Shown here: positions 1 through 14,434 of the stretch, piece after piece
How positions within the stretch are numbered: position 1 is the first letter of the stretch
Layout of the letters: every line of letters begins with the position of its first letter
From: Daphnia carinata
Lineage: Eukaryota > Arthropoda > Branchiopoda > Diplostraca > Daphniidae
Direction: 5' to 3'
Assembly (NCBI RefSeq): GCF_022539665.2
Contig: NC_081335.1
Span: 3,162,001 to 3,226,000, forward strand
Length of the DNA: 64,000 nt
Notes under the pieces: model-generated
What the model was told of the DNA's origin: nothing
Seen by the model: the letters and a program-made list of their open reading frames with translations, nothing else
The model's database searches: none
Translations under genes and position numbers: made by a program

Positions 1-3000
1 GAAAGAGGATCGTCTCCGAGTTGAGAAAGATGGAGCTGACGTCTTCGTGCGAACAGGGCGGCCTTCATGGTAACGTGCATATCCCCGACGAACACATTCG
101 TGTTTTAAAGGTGCCAAAATGAGATTTTAAATCGAACATCTAAAAATATAATATTTATGTCGTACTTTTTAGAGCTGGCGGCCATTTTGAAAGGTCGATA
201 AAATCGAGCCACTAAGATCTCTAATTGCTGAACGTTCTCTTCCTCGTCTTCCAGCATCCGGAAAACCAAACTATTGTGAATCAAAATTGCCAAATCAAAA
301 ACCAAATATTCGTCAAGGGAAACAAACTTCTTGGAAATGAATTTGATGATCAAGTAAAGTTTACCTGTTCCTTTTGCGCATGCTCTCGGCGTGCGGGGAT
401 TTGATGTACTCTTCGACGATAACTTTCCATCGGTGACGGCAAAGCCAGCCGCGGAAGAATCCCTGGACTTTGCGGATCTTCTTCAAGTCATCGAGTTCGA
501 CGTTGCCAGTAGATCCCACTCCGCCGTGGGCGCTCCCCTCGGCTCCCTGCCGACTGCTCCCCAATCCAAGGCCGATGCCTCCAGAGGAGCCGATGCCACC
601 CGTAGCTCCCCCGATACCTCCGCTGCCTCCGGTAGCACTCGGTGTTAACCGCCACTCCTTTTTGAGCGTGCACAACTGCTTAGACATATTTTCAATAATC
701 AAACGTCAATACAGTACACACGAACATGCTCAAAAGAGAATTAGCATAACAAAAACATGTCCACTAAACACGTCCATGCCCTCGAAGATTTGAAATGGCT
801 TAACTATCTATTTAACTGGTGATCGAGGCCACTACACAGATAGGGACACATCAACAAAAATTGCTGTTTACATAGAACGAAATTGGAGCCGGAGAGCGAT
901 GGCAGCGCCATATAGAATTTCCGTCTCTCTCTCTTCGTAGAACAAAGAGACTTGATTTGAATCCCTGACAGAGACGAGGAGGAGTAGAAAGGTTTCGCAA
1001 GTCGATCCTTGCGTCCGGATCGTTGCCAACATTGGCGTAATCGACGCAGTATAGAAATACATCTACATTTTTTTTCCCATGCAGCTCCTAAACAAGGGCT
1101 GCAAGTCTGTCTACACACCGTCAAAATGCGTGTCGTGTGTGTGTGCATGCATACAGAGTTGCGGGATTTGAGCCTCTCGTTTCAATATCTCGAGGACACT
1201 TTAAAAGATAGTCGAGCGCGCATCCTCATCTTCTTCTTGTGTCATGGTCGTTTCCCCTCCTTCCCTATTGACAATCTTCGTCTCATCAAGAGTGGAGGGG
1301 CTGCCCATTATGTGTAGGATTACTACCCCCAAAATGTATCAGCAACGATGTATACACCAAAAGGAGTCTATACAAATATCAAAGACCTTCCCCAGTTGTA
1401 AAGGATGCCTATTTACTTGTATCTTTTTTTTACTTTCCATTTTTCGCATCTTTATGTATCGATCGTGTCTTAAGTTGAAGCCCCCCTGCTTTACGTGTGT
1501 ATTCGTTCCTTATTCTGATTGTTACGTACCTTTTTTTTTTATGGGCACGCCTATTGTTTGCTTTTTTTTTTACGGGAAGAGTTGATTAAACTATCGCATT
1601 TAACTGTCTTCCCAAGTGGAATTAGAAAGCCATCAATCAATCGAGGTGTCTTTCACTTTAATGACGATTTTTCTATTCTGCTGTTATTATCGCTTAAAGT
1701 GTGAACTTTCTGATGCAAGGAAAAAATGTTATTAGTCGTGACCGAGACGTCGACGTTTCCCATTACGTAAAAATTGACTACCATTTTTACGCGAGCCTTT
1801 TAATAGTCGGGTATTCCTGGTCCCAATATGAAATTCCTCAGGCAATAAAATAAAAGATTATGTAGACTACTTAAACGGGGATGCAACAGCCATTCATTAC
1901 GCAGGCGAAATGTCTTTACGGGTTGTCAAATGACGTCACACATCTCATTAAGTCGTATCGGGGAAGGGATAATCTCTGCTAAATGCAATGATGCAAGGTC
2001 TCCAGTTCGTGGATATGATTTTTTTAAAAATCATATAAAAGAAAAATATGTGCATTTAGGTACCTCTGTTCGTAGTTGCTTGATCTCGTCAGTTAATTCT
2101 TCGCACTGCCGCGTGTACTGCCACTTGGCCGTCTTCTCGCTCTCGACAATCTGCAACAGGTGGAGATGTTTCTGCTCCAGCTCCTCCTTTTGCGCCAGGA
2201 GCTTGTTGAAACTAAACGAAGGGGGATTAAAATAAAATCATGTCAATTAAATAAAAATCAACGGATAATATAATCGAAATGATCAATTACCTGGCCTGCT
2301 TGACGGCCTGGATCCATGCCTTACAATCGCTTTCGGATTCTGCACGGAGCTCGTACGAACGTTGGTTATCCCTCCGGAACGTGATGGCGAAACAGTACTA
2401 TATAAATAATCATTAAATTACAATTACTTAATTTCATTACAAATATTACAATCAAACGAGACATGTTCTTATCATTCAGTGGTGAATACAAAAAATACAA
2501 AAGTTTTGAATATAATTTCTAGGAACGTTCAACTCTGCAACTAGTACATCTCACGCATAGCCAATTGTTACGTGTCTACCATATATACAGCAGAGTTTTC
2601 GTTTCATTTATGTGTGCGATGCCACGCCATTTGTGGGTTTGTCCCTATGTGATATATCCTCGTGTTCACCTTAGAACACCGTCGTTTTTCGCGTTCCCTC
2701 TTAATGGAGTAATGGATCACGTGACACTGAATCCTTCGGTACACACACGGATGTATAAAGCGAGGGGGATATGTGTACGGTGAAAGCTGCACGCTGCAAT
2801 GTGCACAACCATACACATACGCACACATTCGTCTCTTTTGTTTTTATTTTTGCGAAGAAAAAAAAGAACAAAAATCCCTGGGATTTTTCCCCGCTTCCTC
2901 GTTACGTTATCATCATCCAACAGGAGGAGAAGCTCCTCGTTTCCATTGTTGCTGATGGATTCAAGGAAGAACACCCTATTTTCCTACTAACCCTTTGGCG

Positions 3001-6000
3001 CCCGTCCTCCCCAATTCCAACCCAATTGGATTAATAACCGAGCGTGAATCACTACCACCCGTGCCGAACGTCACTGTAAACCACACAACAAATGTAACAA
3101 GACCAAAACAAAAAATGCTAATAATAATAATTCCGGAAAACAAAAAAACGAACAAAACAGTCTTAATACACAATAATATAGAGGTGCTGCGCACAGACAT
3201 CCGCAGGGTCTTTAACGCTCTATATTGATTTGTTCCATACTGAATCCCCCTCCTCCTTTTTTATTATTATTAAACAGAGATCCCCTTTTTTTTATAATTG
3301 TAGTCTGATAGAACAGCGAATTTTTCATCTTTTGCGTGTTTGCCTAATTTTAAAACGAAAAGAACAAGAAAAAAAGGGAAACAAAAACTTGCCATTTTCT
3401 GTTGGGTATTTTAATTTAATGCATAGATGGTCGATATGAGGTAAGCCCTTTCATTTACGGTGCGACAGAGTGGTGCTATAGCTCTTAGACTATAAAATAA
3501 TAATAGAGAAAAAAGAAACAACAAAATAAAACGCCTTTCTTTCTTCCTTTTTGCCCAGCTGAAATTGTTTGTCTCTCAGGCATTTGTCGTCTATGTGCAC
3601 CGAACAAGTCACGGTGTATCGATTTTTACGTAACAGTTTTACTGGCCAATAGCACCCTTCAGACAAGCACCAGACAGTTTGGCTCCCATATGTTGCTGGA
3701 CTATATTGTTGCGGTCTCCTACAATGCCACGGCCCTCTCCACGCCATTTGGTGCTACCCCATGTTTGTTGATTGAATGTTCCTTATTCAATGGTAATTTT
3801 CCTTATACCATACTACAACGTCATGCCGTTCCTCTCTCTCTCTGTGCAATGTAAACATATGGCGTTGATGTCGATCAATCAAACTCACTCGATTGGCCAA
3901 AATGGGGGGAAAACATTGCGAAAAACACGACCTAATCAATTATTTTTTGAAATTCGTCAGCTTATTGCTCCCTACACTGTGGCGGTTGTGTGGAAGTTAA
4001 GCATCTGAGCAGGCCAATGCAACACGATGAGAAAGGGCAAGTTTGAAACAAAAATGAGGTAGTTGACAAGTCCTGGCCATGTCAGGAACAAAAGACAGCA
4101 GTCTACAGATAAACGAAAAGGTAAGGGGTCGATGGGATCGATTGTGTTGCAGATGCATCCAGTTCGTCTCTATTTCGTAATGCTCGTTACATGACAACTC
4201 GCAAACGAGAAAGACACTGATGAATAAAAAAAAATAAGCAGTACTGTGTGTCATACAAATATTGGGGACTTGATGGACAAAAGATAATGATGATAACCCC
4301 TAGGCCAATCGATCGTTGATTGGGATAAAAACATACACAAAAAATAGGAGAAAGGGTTGTCTCACCTGTTTTTCGATGCTGCTGCCACCCACATTACCAC
4401 CACCACCTGTGCTACTGGTCGTATGTTGGTATTTTCCTCCACTTCCTGTCTTGCCACCTCCACTTTGATTAGATGACTGATGATGCTGATTGACCTGTTG
4501 GTGACCAGCAGACGAAACAGAAATGACTCGATCACAGTAGCTTCCCTCCAAAAAGATGACACCAGATGGCCGACTAGAAGATTCGGTTTCCCAGTAAAAG
4601 AGGACATTCTGATTGAAAAATCGAAAATTACGTTATAAATATTTACGCTAGATGCATACTGATCATTTCACATAGTTCCTCAATTCATTTTTACATTCTA
4701 AATTGCGAAGAAGCTTTCCGTAACGTATGGAGTGCAAGAGAACTTCATGATTTCACGACACGACTTCAATTTTCAGAATCGTAATGTTCGGTTGGAGTTC
4801 TTTCAAAGTAGAACAACGTTTGCACAGTTGCAAAATAGTTAAGAATCATACTTCAGTATAAATAATGTCGACCATGATCAGCTAACAGCCTCTCAAAAAA
4901 CGTGAATGTTAATTTTCGACATTCAACTACAAGAGTAGTCAAAAGAAACAAAGAATTACGAAACATTCAAAACTTGATTAGTCATTGGGACGACTGGGTT
5001 AGATGCCTACAACGTTGACAAGTATGTATCTGAGAAAAAAAGTAAATCCTCTCGAAGGCAATCTGTCAACAATGCCACCAAAATAGCAAAATTCAGAACA
5101 ACTTTTATTCTTCTAGACTTTTCGCCACTGTTGTGTTTCGTATCGAAAAAAAAAGGAGAGTGGAGAAAAATAACTTGTACTGCCTTCGTCCTCTCTAAAC
5201 ACTACTCGTATAGCTTCATCAGCTTGAAAATGAGGCATTGTCATCAAAAGTCTTGTATTCTTGGAGATGATCCGTTCTCAACTTTTTTTCTTCTGCTCAT
5301 CGAGCAGTTGGGTCTGCTTCCTCCAACCACCAAAAAAAAAAAAAAACTCTTGTAAAACCTCCATCATGATGCCTATTCTGTCTATATTTGCGAGCAGAGA
5401 CGGCCAATCGAGACGTGTGTAATCGGCTTGTAAACGGAAAAGCACGCAAGGGATATAAACAACGAAAGGAGGAGATGGATTTGCATACAACTTGGCTATC
5501 TGCTTGTATGTCTGTGTCCTACGGATGGCTCCTGATGCAGCAGACCAACAGTCTGTAAGAGGCGAGTCTAGCAGGAGCAGGACACATACACACATCAGAC
5601 GCAATCAATAGTTTTCGCTCGATCCTTGTGTGTGTACATACTGCCCGCATTTTAATGCGTTCTTCATAGCACAAGCGTCTCTTGTAATGGCCACCTTTCA
5701 TTAGCTCACACGCAGTACAATCATCCGTTAATAATAAATATTTATCGTTTTTCTAAAAATGATCAATAATCACATACCGAAAAAAAACTGAATTATCTTT
5801 TTCGGATGCAAGGAATAAAGAGCAGAGTTAATACTATACAGTAATGTTAAAGAATGAAAATTGGATAACTGTCCAGGAGGATACAGACGCAAATTTTTTG
5901 GTAGGTAGGAGGATGGAAATGATCCAACTGTTGTGGCTTTTGCGGACCCATCCACCATGCTTCTATTACACATCATGTGGAAGTGAACTAACCTAATCAA

Positions 6001-6599
6001 GGAGCACATCAGCTGCATATACGTACACATCGAAGGGTGGACCGCCACGAGTCATACTGTACATACTTTCAATTATAAGCTATTCTATTTCGTTAAGCGG
6101 TTTGAGATGACGCAGAATGATGGCTATCCATCATCATGTTATCAATTCTGTAATAATTACACTTTATCTACCTATGGACTTTCCTTTCTTGATGTTCTTG
6201 TTTTGATGAAATTACGGGAATGAGGTGCGTAGCGGAAAGCCGCAGACACCACAACAGAAAGAAATAAAGGTCGTACGAGTTGCTATAACTAATGGACAGG
6301 TGCTCGTGAGAACGATGTGAAAACCAAGAAAGTAGACTTGTTATGCAAGAAATACAGTTTGTCTTGCCCACCTGATAGAGGGTGAACCACCTGAGCTGCC
6401 ACTTTGAGCCGTCTGACGTCCGTTTGTAGAGGGCGCCGGCTATGGTCGCGTCGTAGCGGGCCCGTTCCGCCAGCGTGTGTAATTGCACCTACATATTATG
6501 ATTTAATTATTTAAAATTCCATTACAAAGGACGAGGAAGAAAAAAAAAAAAAGCTTCGAACAGATTTCATACCTCGTTGACACGAACGGGACGTTGCAT
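1..6599 (-). CDS. RASGRF: Ras-specific guanine nucleotide-releasing factor (RASGRF), 5' part, runs off the window start
   Basis: RASGRF proteins are calcium/calmodulin-responsive exchange factors that load GTP on Ras and Rac at the membrane. Eight exons were assembled: 6599-6573, 6488-6372, 4608-4366, 2397-2291, 2211-2064, 678-365, 270-166 and 62-1; phases agree throughout. The start is MQRPVRVNE followed by an amino-terminal PH domain (residues about 20-165; [18 protein letters not shown], last helix around [11 protein letters not shown]). Then come a coiled coil ([14 protein letters not shown]), a Gly/Ser-rich insert, an IQ-like motif ([15 protein letters not shown]) and the start of the DH domain ([32 protein letters not shown]). 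These match vertebrate RASGRF1/2 in order and wording as I recall them. The rest of DH, the second PH and the CDC25 domain lie outside. Introns of 1.4-2.0 kb contrast with the short introns elsewhere. The acceptor of exon 6 could be 678 or 675. Family very sure; whether one or two paralogues exist is unknown. Confidence 0.93.
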
Positions 6600-9500
6600 C
6601 TTTGGGCTGAACATTCCCACTGACGGCCGTAGCCACTGACCTTACAAAAACAAGTTTGTTTTCAGCGTAATCCTCACCAAAGAAACAGAACATCCGTCAA
6701 ACAGCGCACTGAGAAGAAACCAAAAACAAAAACAAAACAAAAACTGAAAAAAAAAACAAAACGATTTCGGGACACTAGCGTTGCGGTGGGTGTATCGACA
6801 GCAGCAGCACGAGCAGCACTGGCGGGTGCGCTACAAGTGCCCGCGTTCGTACCACCTGTGGCTGTATTTCATACACCTCCAGCCCAGGATTGCTTTAGGG
6901 GCCTGTGTGTATAACAAAAAAAAAAGCCCCATCCGTTTGCAGCCCCAACCAACTCTGAAACTAACTAGTCAGCGGTTCAGCAGCTAACTGGCAACAAGTT
7001 TTTCTTTTTTGTTTGTTTGTTTTGTTTTTTTTCGTCTCTTCTTTTCTTACCTTTCTTCTTTCTTCTTTGGAAAAGAGTTCCGTCGTACTGCTGTGCGTCG
7101 ACGCCGAAGTCTACGCGAATTTTGCGAGCTCCACCTCTTTTCTCTTTCTCCCTCTGTGATCAGATGGAGCACATAGACATCGTTGCTGTAAACTATTTTT
7201 TTGCTTTCTCCGATGCTCTTGTTATTGTTGTACGTCGATGATACGCCTCTCGTTTTTCGCTCTCCATATCATACCTGATATGTCCTCCTTCTCGCAGAAG
7301 TAGCTACTATTTTGTCATCATTTATTGCTATCTAATATCTCGATGACCCACCCATGAGAGGGGAAATACCTTTGATCATTTAAATGAGGACTGAGTATAC
7401 GTACGTGTTTTCAGTTATAAAGTAAAATGCTTTTACAGCTATCTGTCAACGCATCTCTGAATCAAAACTTTACACTCTTCCCAACACTTTGGCAAAAGCC
7501 CAGAAATAAAAAAGGAAGGGAGCACCAGGAAACCAATCGATGACGAAATACATTTAAAAAAAAATAGAAGGTATGTATCTACGACAGCAAAATCCGTCTA
7601 TATATTGTCCAATATGGCAAACATGGGATGTATACCTGTGCAGTTGCAGGAGCTCAGGGGGTTGTCATAGCCTCCTTTATAGACGGAAGGAGCCAACACA
7701 GTGCAAGTTTTTTTTTTTTTTTGCCATCTCAGACGCAGACGCAACGAGAGATCGATGATGACCTCCCCGGGGCTACCTGCTTTATTCCAGCTACCTGGGC
7801 CCCGTTGCTGCGGTTACTGCAGAGCTAAAAAAAGCAAAGTGGCATACACACACACACAAGATAAAAGAAAAAAGGGTAGAAAATCAAGACCACCGAATTT
7901 TTGGAATAAAACATTAGACGTCACTAGTTTCTTCTTGAAAGAGGGATACGAAATTTTCTTTTTAACGACACTATCGAATTCGATAATTACTTCAACTTCA
8001 ATTCGAGTCTGTCCCACGGTTTGTAACTCCCGCACCAATAGCGGCTCTATTGATATATGACCTTGGTCAATAAACGCAATGTTACATCGATCGACGTCTA
8101 TAAGATTGTGCTACAAGATTGACAGTTGTGACATTTAAAGATGTTTCTTTTCTTGTGCTGTCTATCAAGATGAGATTGAAAAATCGTCGAATTGATTCGT
8201 TGAAATGAAACTTTCGATTTTTCCTTTGTCGGGCGACATGTACAACAAAATAAAAGGACCGGCAATGTCTTTCGCATATATCCAGATCAATTGATAAATA
8301 ACTGCAAAGAAAATTGAATTAATCGATAGGTAAGAGAACATGCCTTTCAATTGCTATGCGAACATTCGTGCAAGGAAGCACCTGACGTCTGTGTTAGACC
8401 GTGGCGTGTTTTGGGGTCAAGTTTGTCGGTATCATCGACCGCCCCGCAGCTACAACTTGATTTTATAGCTTCTTTTTTTATACACCTTGTCAGATTTAGG
8501 GTGTACATATTCGTCTAGTATATACATGCATACATACTAGTTTCAACAGATCGATTGGTGATGGCGCACCTCAACGACGTCGGTAGTTACTTACCCAAAA
8601 CTAGGGCCCTCCCCTCAAACCCCTTTTTTTTTCTTTTCTCCGCGTTACGTGCAGTTTGTTATGTATATGCCGACGAAAGAAACTACACAAGAGGCTTTTG
8701 TATATATAGTAACGATGGTATGGAAGAAAAAAAAAAAAAAAAAGTGTCTTCCATCTTTAAAAATAATTAAAAAAAAAAAAAAAGAAAAAAAGAAAATAGG
8801 AGATGAGGAAGAAGGGAAAAAAAAACTTGAACAGCCCAAGACATCATTACCGTGTTTGATCAACAGGAATTGGTAGCCGCATATTATATGCTAGGGAGAT
8901 GTTAAAGCCGCTGTTGTAAATCCTGCAACAGCAATCAGTTTTTTCCCAATTTATCTCGTAACGATTTTTTTCAAACGACGAGACTTCTTTCGTTTAAATT
9001 CAATTCTCGTCTACTTAATTGTTAGCTTGTACCTTTCTGCGCTGTTGAACAAAGAGGACAAATCAAGTGAGGGATGTTCATCAGCATACTGGTCAGCAAC
9101 ACTCGTGTCCACTGGGCAAAGAAATAATATTAACAAAGTGGTATAGCGTACAACTAACCTTTTTTTTCTGAAAAGCAATGAGTCTACAGGGTTCATCTTC
9201 AAGGCTGCGCAAAGCCCACTCTCATCATCTGAAATAGATCTTTATTAGATAGATTAGACGATAAGATCTTTATTTATTAAGAAAGCAAGAAAAAAGAGAA
9301 AAAAAACGTCGCTAAGAAAGAAAAGAGTGCACTCTGAGTTGATGAAACTGCGCTCTTTTTATCTACCTCTTTTTCTATTTCAATTTTTTTGTTGTTATTT
9401 CTCCCTTTTTTTGCCAATGCCGACGAACAGGCCTTGCGCGATCCATTCAGATATGTCGCGAATCCATCTCCGACGCGATCTTTTATCTACAAATAGTTGA

Positions 9501-12133
9501 GGCACACGAGCTGTGCGCGTTCGTAATACAACAGTATAAATGATTGAGTCAAAAGTTTGCGTGCCCTCAACGAACAACCTGTCATATACGATTTTTTTTT
9601 GTGCCCATCTTCTGGAGACAGATAGCCTGGTTTTAGCCATGCAAAAAGACGGTAAATCAAAGAGGATAAATTGATTCAAATCACGTATAAAACGCGCTAG
9701 AAAAAATTCGAAAATGAATAACAAGTTTTCGTTGACAAAGAGCGCGTGAAAATTGAGTTCTCCACGGAATTTCAAAGTGTCTTGTCAAAAAAGGTTGATT
9801 CACGCAGCATGTTCTCCCTGAACTGAGAAAAAGAAATAATAGATGTACTAAACAAAAAAAAAAGAACAAGCGCTTTAATCGAAAAGGATCTATACGGACG
9901 ACATGATCACCTCATCGATCTAATGTTAAATTTGTATTAGGTTAATGGTTGAGTGCTTCGTCCATTGTGCCGACAAACAATCGATTCAAAACTTTTTTTT
10001 GTCCCCTTCTTTTTACGAGATCAAAGTTTTAGTTGTTTCTTTACCACCGATAAGCCTGTGTGTGCCTATCCGTGACCATCGGAGAACATGTATACAAGCG
10101 ACCTCCGTGAGAGATTAGACCGACCTCGTTCGTGTAGTATAACATCCGCGTTTTTTTCTTCTTTAAAGGCAGGGCAGATATATAGGCCTATACATTATAC
10201 AATTGCGCTATTGAGTTGCTTGAGTAAAAACTTCATTTTTTTTTTTTTTTTACTTCAGTTTTCTCAACTAGCTGGGCTGGTTGTCACGGAGACAGTCTCT
10301 CCTGAAAATCCTCCTTCTCTTTCTTCACTTTTGTGCAGGTATAAAAAAAAACACATCGGATGCAGTTGTCATGACAACAGGTGGCACAAACGCACGTAGC
10401 CTTGGAAGTTGTTGGCTAATGATAAAAACCGACAAAAAAATGGCCAAAGTTTTTCCCATCATGGCGTTGTTACACGAAAGTTTGAAAATGACAGCCAACG
10501 TTCGCGTTTTTGCACAGATTCGAGTAACGCGCAAAAGAAAGAAAAATTCATTAACAAATCAACGACTACGTGATTTCGCGTAATGCAAATGATTACGAAA
10601 ACAAAAAGAAATAAAATTTTGATTCGTGTGGAAACATCCTTTTTAACAGCCTGTTGCTTCTTTGATTTATTTTTTTTTTCTCCCCTTTGTTTGCATCTTT
10701 TTCGCTTGTTTGAATTTTTCTTTCTATTTATATACCTGGTTATTTCCGGATTTCCGATGCCGCAGCGGGAGTTTGACTCCCACCTGTAGACTCACGAAGA
10801 AGCAGCGCGTATGCGCGTAACTTGGCTAAAGAACGATCGATCCGCACGAGCCGTGTTTTCTAGCTATACGTAGTTTGACTTGGTAACACGGTACGGGATT
10901 CGAACTTCCCTTTTTCAATGCAATTTTTTTTTTCGTTCAACTTCTCCCCTCCCCGATGTCTCGCCTTTTCTTCTTTCCCAGGCTCTGATCGAATTAACCA
11001 CGTATAGAAGAGTAAAAGATGTAATCAGACGTCATCGTCAACGCATGGGCTATGGCGACACTCAATAGGATCCCCCTCTCACCGCTCCCTTTTGATTTGT
11101 AAAAGAAAGGCCAGTATAACTACGACCTAAGACATGTCATTATTAATCTTTCCTGGTCAACGAAAATCGGTGTCTCTCGCCGGCTGTTTTGAAGCAAAAT
11201 ACGACGTAAAGTAATAGAATAAACTACAGGAGTAAACCGATCACATTCCAAGTTTACAAAGCTAAGAAAACGGCTAACTAAATCTCTTGAAATATCATCT
11301 GCATTACCTTTTCTACGTAACCGGGAAGAGAAAAACGAGAGAAGCTTCGCATTACTATTTCAACAGGTGTGTCTCCATAGGATTCACGATCTGAAAAGGA
11401 AAAGTTTTTTTCATATTCCCTATTCGCAACTCGTCCAATTCTTTTTTCTCTCTCTTTACCTTTCGCCCTTGACTACGAGCCAAACGACGGGACTAGGCAA
11501 CCGGCAAAGAGAAAGAAAGCGCACACAAGAGTTGCTCATATTTCATGACGAGAGTCGTTGCTAAGAGTAAAGGGGAGTTCAAACGGGTGGGAAGAAGAAA
11601 AAGCAACTAAAACACACATATACAAAAAAAATTATAAATAGGAATAAAAATAAAAAATTATGTGACATCTTTGACGTCAGCCCAAAACGCCCAAGCTAAA
11701 TTCAAGAATCAGCCCACTTTTTTTTTCTTCTATCCTCCTACACCCCTTTTCTTTGTTGCCAATTGACTCTCTACCTCCCCCCAATGTGTGAGGGTCTGTG
11801 TTTGTCTGTATCCACCGCTTCTTCGCTTAAAAATAAAAAAATTCAGTTGACTGGTCGCTGCTGTGCACCAGTTGCATTCATCACCATCGAGTCGACCCTC
11901 CCCACCCCTTCCGTTCCGCCATGTGCGTCATCAGAAACGGAAATCCAGTTAACGTAATTCCGTTACGGTAATACCTTTTTGTTTTTGACCGGACGGTTTG
12001 GTGCGCCTCTCCGTTGTGTATTTTTCTTTCATTTTTGATGAATAAGTAAAGATGGTGGGCGGTAGGTGGGCATCCATACCAAATCAAAATTTGGCGGTTT
12101 AATAAGACGATTTTCTCTTTTCTCCTCATCTGG
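6600..12133. other. Gene-poor upstream region of RASGRF
   Basis: No exon with a recognisable protein or consistent splice frame was found on either strand. The stretch is AT-rich with many poly-A/poly-T runs and pyrimidine tracts. It probably holds the RASGRF promoter, possible untranslated first exons and the short CCDC12 3' UTR. A 126-codon open frame at 9395-9775 (minus) has no recognisable motif and is not called. Confidence 0.5.
8726..8825. repeat. Poly(A)-rich low-complexity tract
   Basis: Two A runs (8726-8743 and about 8769-8783) followed by A/G-rich sequence to about 8825. It may be simple sequence or the tail of an old retrotransposed copy; no body of an element was recognised beside it. 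Confidence 0.6.
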
Positions 12134-13066
12134 TCAGTTGAGAGCATTCACGGCTGCGGCTAAATCGTCTTGTTTCGTTTCCATTAGACGCTCGCGGATC
12201 AGGACTGCAATAGCCCTTTGAGTGCGTTTCTCCAGTTTGGCTAGTTTTTTAGCCACGTCGCGTTTCAAATCCCAGTCGGGCTTCCTTGGAGCTAAATTCA
12301 CCAAATCCTACGTAAAACGCGTAATATGTTTAAGTTTTGAAAAGCGATGAAACAGTTGTTTGACTTGTACTTACGATTTCTTCAAGAACAGGTGGGTCGG
12401 CAGCTTTGCCCAATTCTTTGGTGATGTGTTGGTCAACCTCTTCTGGTTCAGCCAGTGGTACGCTAGACTTTTTCAGCTCCTCATCTAGTGGCCTGTAGCT
12501 ACGAAACACTGGCCTGCAAGAAAAGAATAGCGAAATGAAAATTAAATGAAACAGACTGGCTGGCTGCTAATCGAACTTGAGAGCTAATAAATAATTGCGA
12601 AATGGTTCCTCTTCTATAACCTTTTGCTTCAGTTTTGTGCACGCTACTAGCGAAAGACTGGGGCTCTTGTGCTTTTTGCGTTAAAAGTTGCCAGCCATCC
12701 AATTAAACATGGTTAAACTTACAACGCGTTACGGATTGCCATTGCTACTCCCTTTCTCTCAACTCGGTGAGTATTTTTTGTATTGATCGGGAGCTGCTCG
12801 CTTGAAAATCTCTTTACCAATTCAGTTTATTTCCATCCGCTGCCAAGCCAACTTTCCGGTTCGAGGATATGTTATTTATGTAGTTGCTTTATTGATGGAT
12901 ACCTGGGTAGTGACTGTTGCTGAGACTCGGTGCTCGATTGCCTCGTCTGTTCCTGCTGCTCCTTGAGTTGCCTCAATGCTTCGATTCGTTTCTTGCGTTT
13001 CAAGGCCTCGTTCTCCAAATTCGCCGCCTCCTCTTGCTCTCTAGCCGCTAACGTTTCATCTTCCAT
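12134..13066 (-). CDS. CCDC12: Coiled-coil domain-containing protein 12 (spliceosome-associated)
   Basis: Small coiled-coil protein found with activated spliceosomes (family knowledge). Three exons: 13066-12903, 12513-12375 and 12307-12134, giving 158 residues (human about 166). The amino part is a charged helix (ENEALKRKKRIEALRQLKEQ). The middle has the conserved FRSYRPLDEELKKSSVPLAE. The end carries the hallmark block LAPRKPDWDLKRDVAKKLAK and KRTQRAIAVLIRERL. The ATG at 13066 was chosen because the frame upstream offers only a TTG. The gene lies head to head with EEF1AKMT2, about 1.4 kb away. Ordinary single-copy gene, no defect seen. Confidence 0.95.
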
Positions 13067-14434
13067 CGTCAATGTCCCTTGGGCACAAAAGAGAAAATAA
13101 ACATCACGCAGGGTTTCTCGTACGAAATAGTAACTTTTACTGAATCTTCTACGTTTTCAAATAGACTTCTTCGATTTTTTAAGAGTACATATCGTTAGTT
13201 ACTAAAATGTTACTACTCTAGTTAGCTTTCGTGGTGGATCGTTTCTGGTTTTTGGAATCCAGAAATAAACTTGCCCATTTTTTAAGTTTTCAATAACTAA
13301 AAGATGCCATTCAAATCAATCTAAATTTACCTTTTTCTCTCTTGTAACCAAATTCATGAATGTTAAAGAGTTTCGAAAAAATTGCTTCCTACGACTAATT
13401 CAGTTTTGGGAAAGATATTTCAATTTAATCACGTAAATTATTGAGAGGATCTTAAAAGCCCCACAAAATTTTGAAATATGCACACTACTTTTCCTTACAT
13501 TTTGCATGAAAAAACCAAAATCGAAATGAAAAATTATGGATGTCTCATAAGAATCTAGACAAAGAAGTATAGTGCAGAGAATTTTCATTTTCAATATCTA
13601 GCATGAAAAGAAAATATTCACATTTCCAAGTAAATGTTAAAAATTTCAATAGTAAAACAAACATATAAATTCTTATATTAAATGTTAACCAGTGTAAAAT
13701 CAAGGGAAACTCACTTGATCAGTTTGGCATACACATTAGATACAAAAACAAAAAATTAATAAAAAAATTGTCATATCATACCTAATTGAAAGCGGGTGTA
13801 TCAGAAAACTAATTTAGAACGTCTAAACTAACTTCAATTCCATAAGCCACACGAAAAACGAATCATACATGAGTAGTTTTGATTTTCAACTTTATAAAAG
13901 CCGTCAATAAGTTTTCGGCGGCTGTCAGGCTGACAGTGTTGCCACATTGATTTTCTCTGGAATTATATTTTAAAATTTGAATTGGTTTTAAATTTTTATG
14001 AATGCAATTTCACAAGAAAATGAATCAATAGCTTAAAAATTTATTTATCCTAGGAATTTAAGTCCCGAATCTAGATTTTATCATCCTTTTTAAGTTTATG
14101 ATTGAAATCTCCTTTTTTGAACTGCCATCTAGGTTCTCATTTCAAAGTCCTTTGAATTTGACGTCAAAGCAAAACAACACGCTAGGAGAACAATTTTTTT
14201 AAATGTATGTATTTCATCTACCTATAAGAAATTCGAATCACAAAGAAAAAAAAATAAGAGGAGCAATCAAGATTTATTTCGGTATTATTGTGAATTTTAG
14301 TTCATCATAAATATATGTAGTGTCCTTAACTCACAGCAGCAAAAGTATTTTATAGGGAAAACTCACTTCTCCAGTCTGTAACAAGTTGTTCATTATTATC
14401 ATCATTAGTTTAAGATAACTAGTTTCATCTACAA
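13067..14434. other. Divergent intergenic region, CCDC12 / EEF1AKMT2
   Basis: About 1.4 kb between two divergent start codons. AT-rich, with no open frame of interest. It should contain both promoters and 5' UTRs, but no clear TATA or initiator element was picked out. Confidence 0.5.

Noticed and set aside
9395-9775. 126-codon minus-strand frame
   Set aside because: No family resemblance, no splice support, AT-driven composition (Phe/Leu/Ile-rich).
10880-10915. Possible tRNA T-arm (GTTCGAATCCC on the minus strand)
   Set aside because: No D-arm, anticodon arm or acceptor stem fits around it, and the stem bases do not pair.
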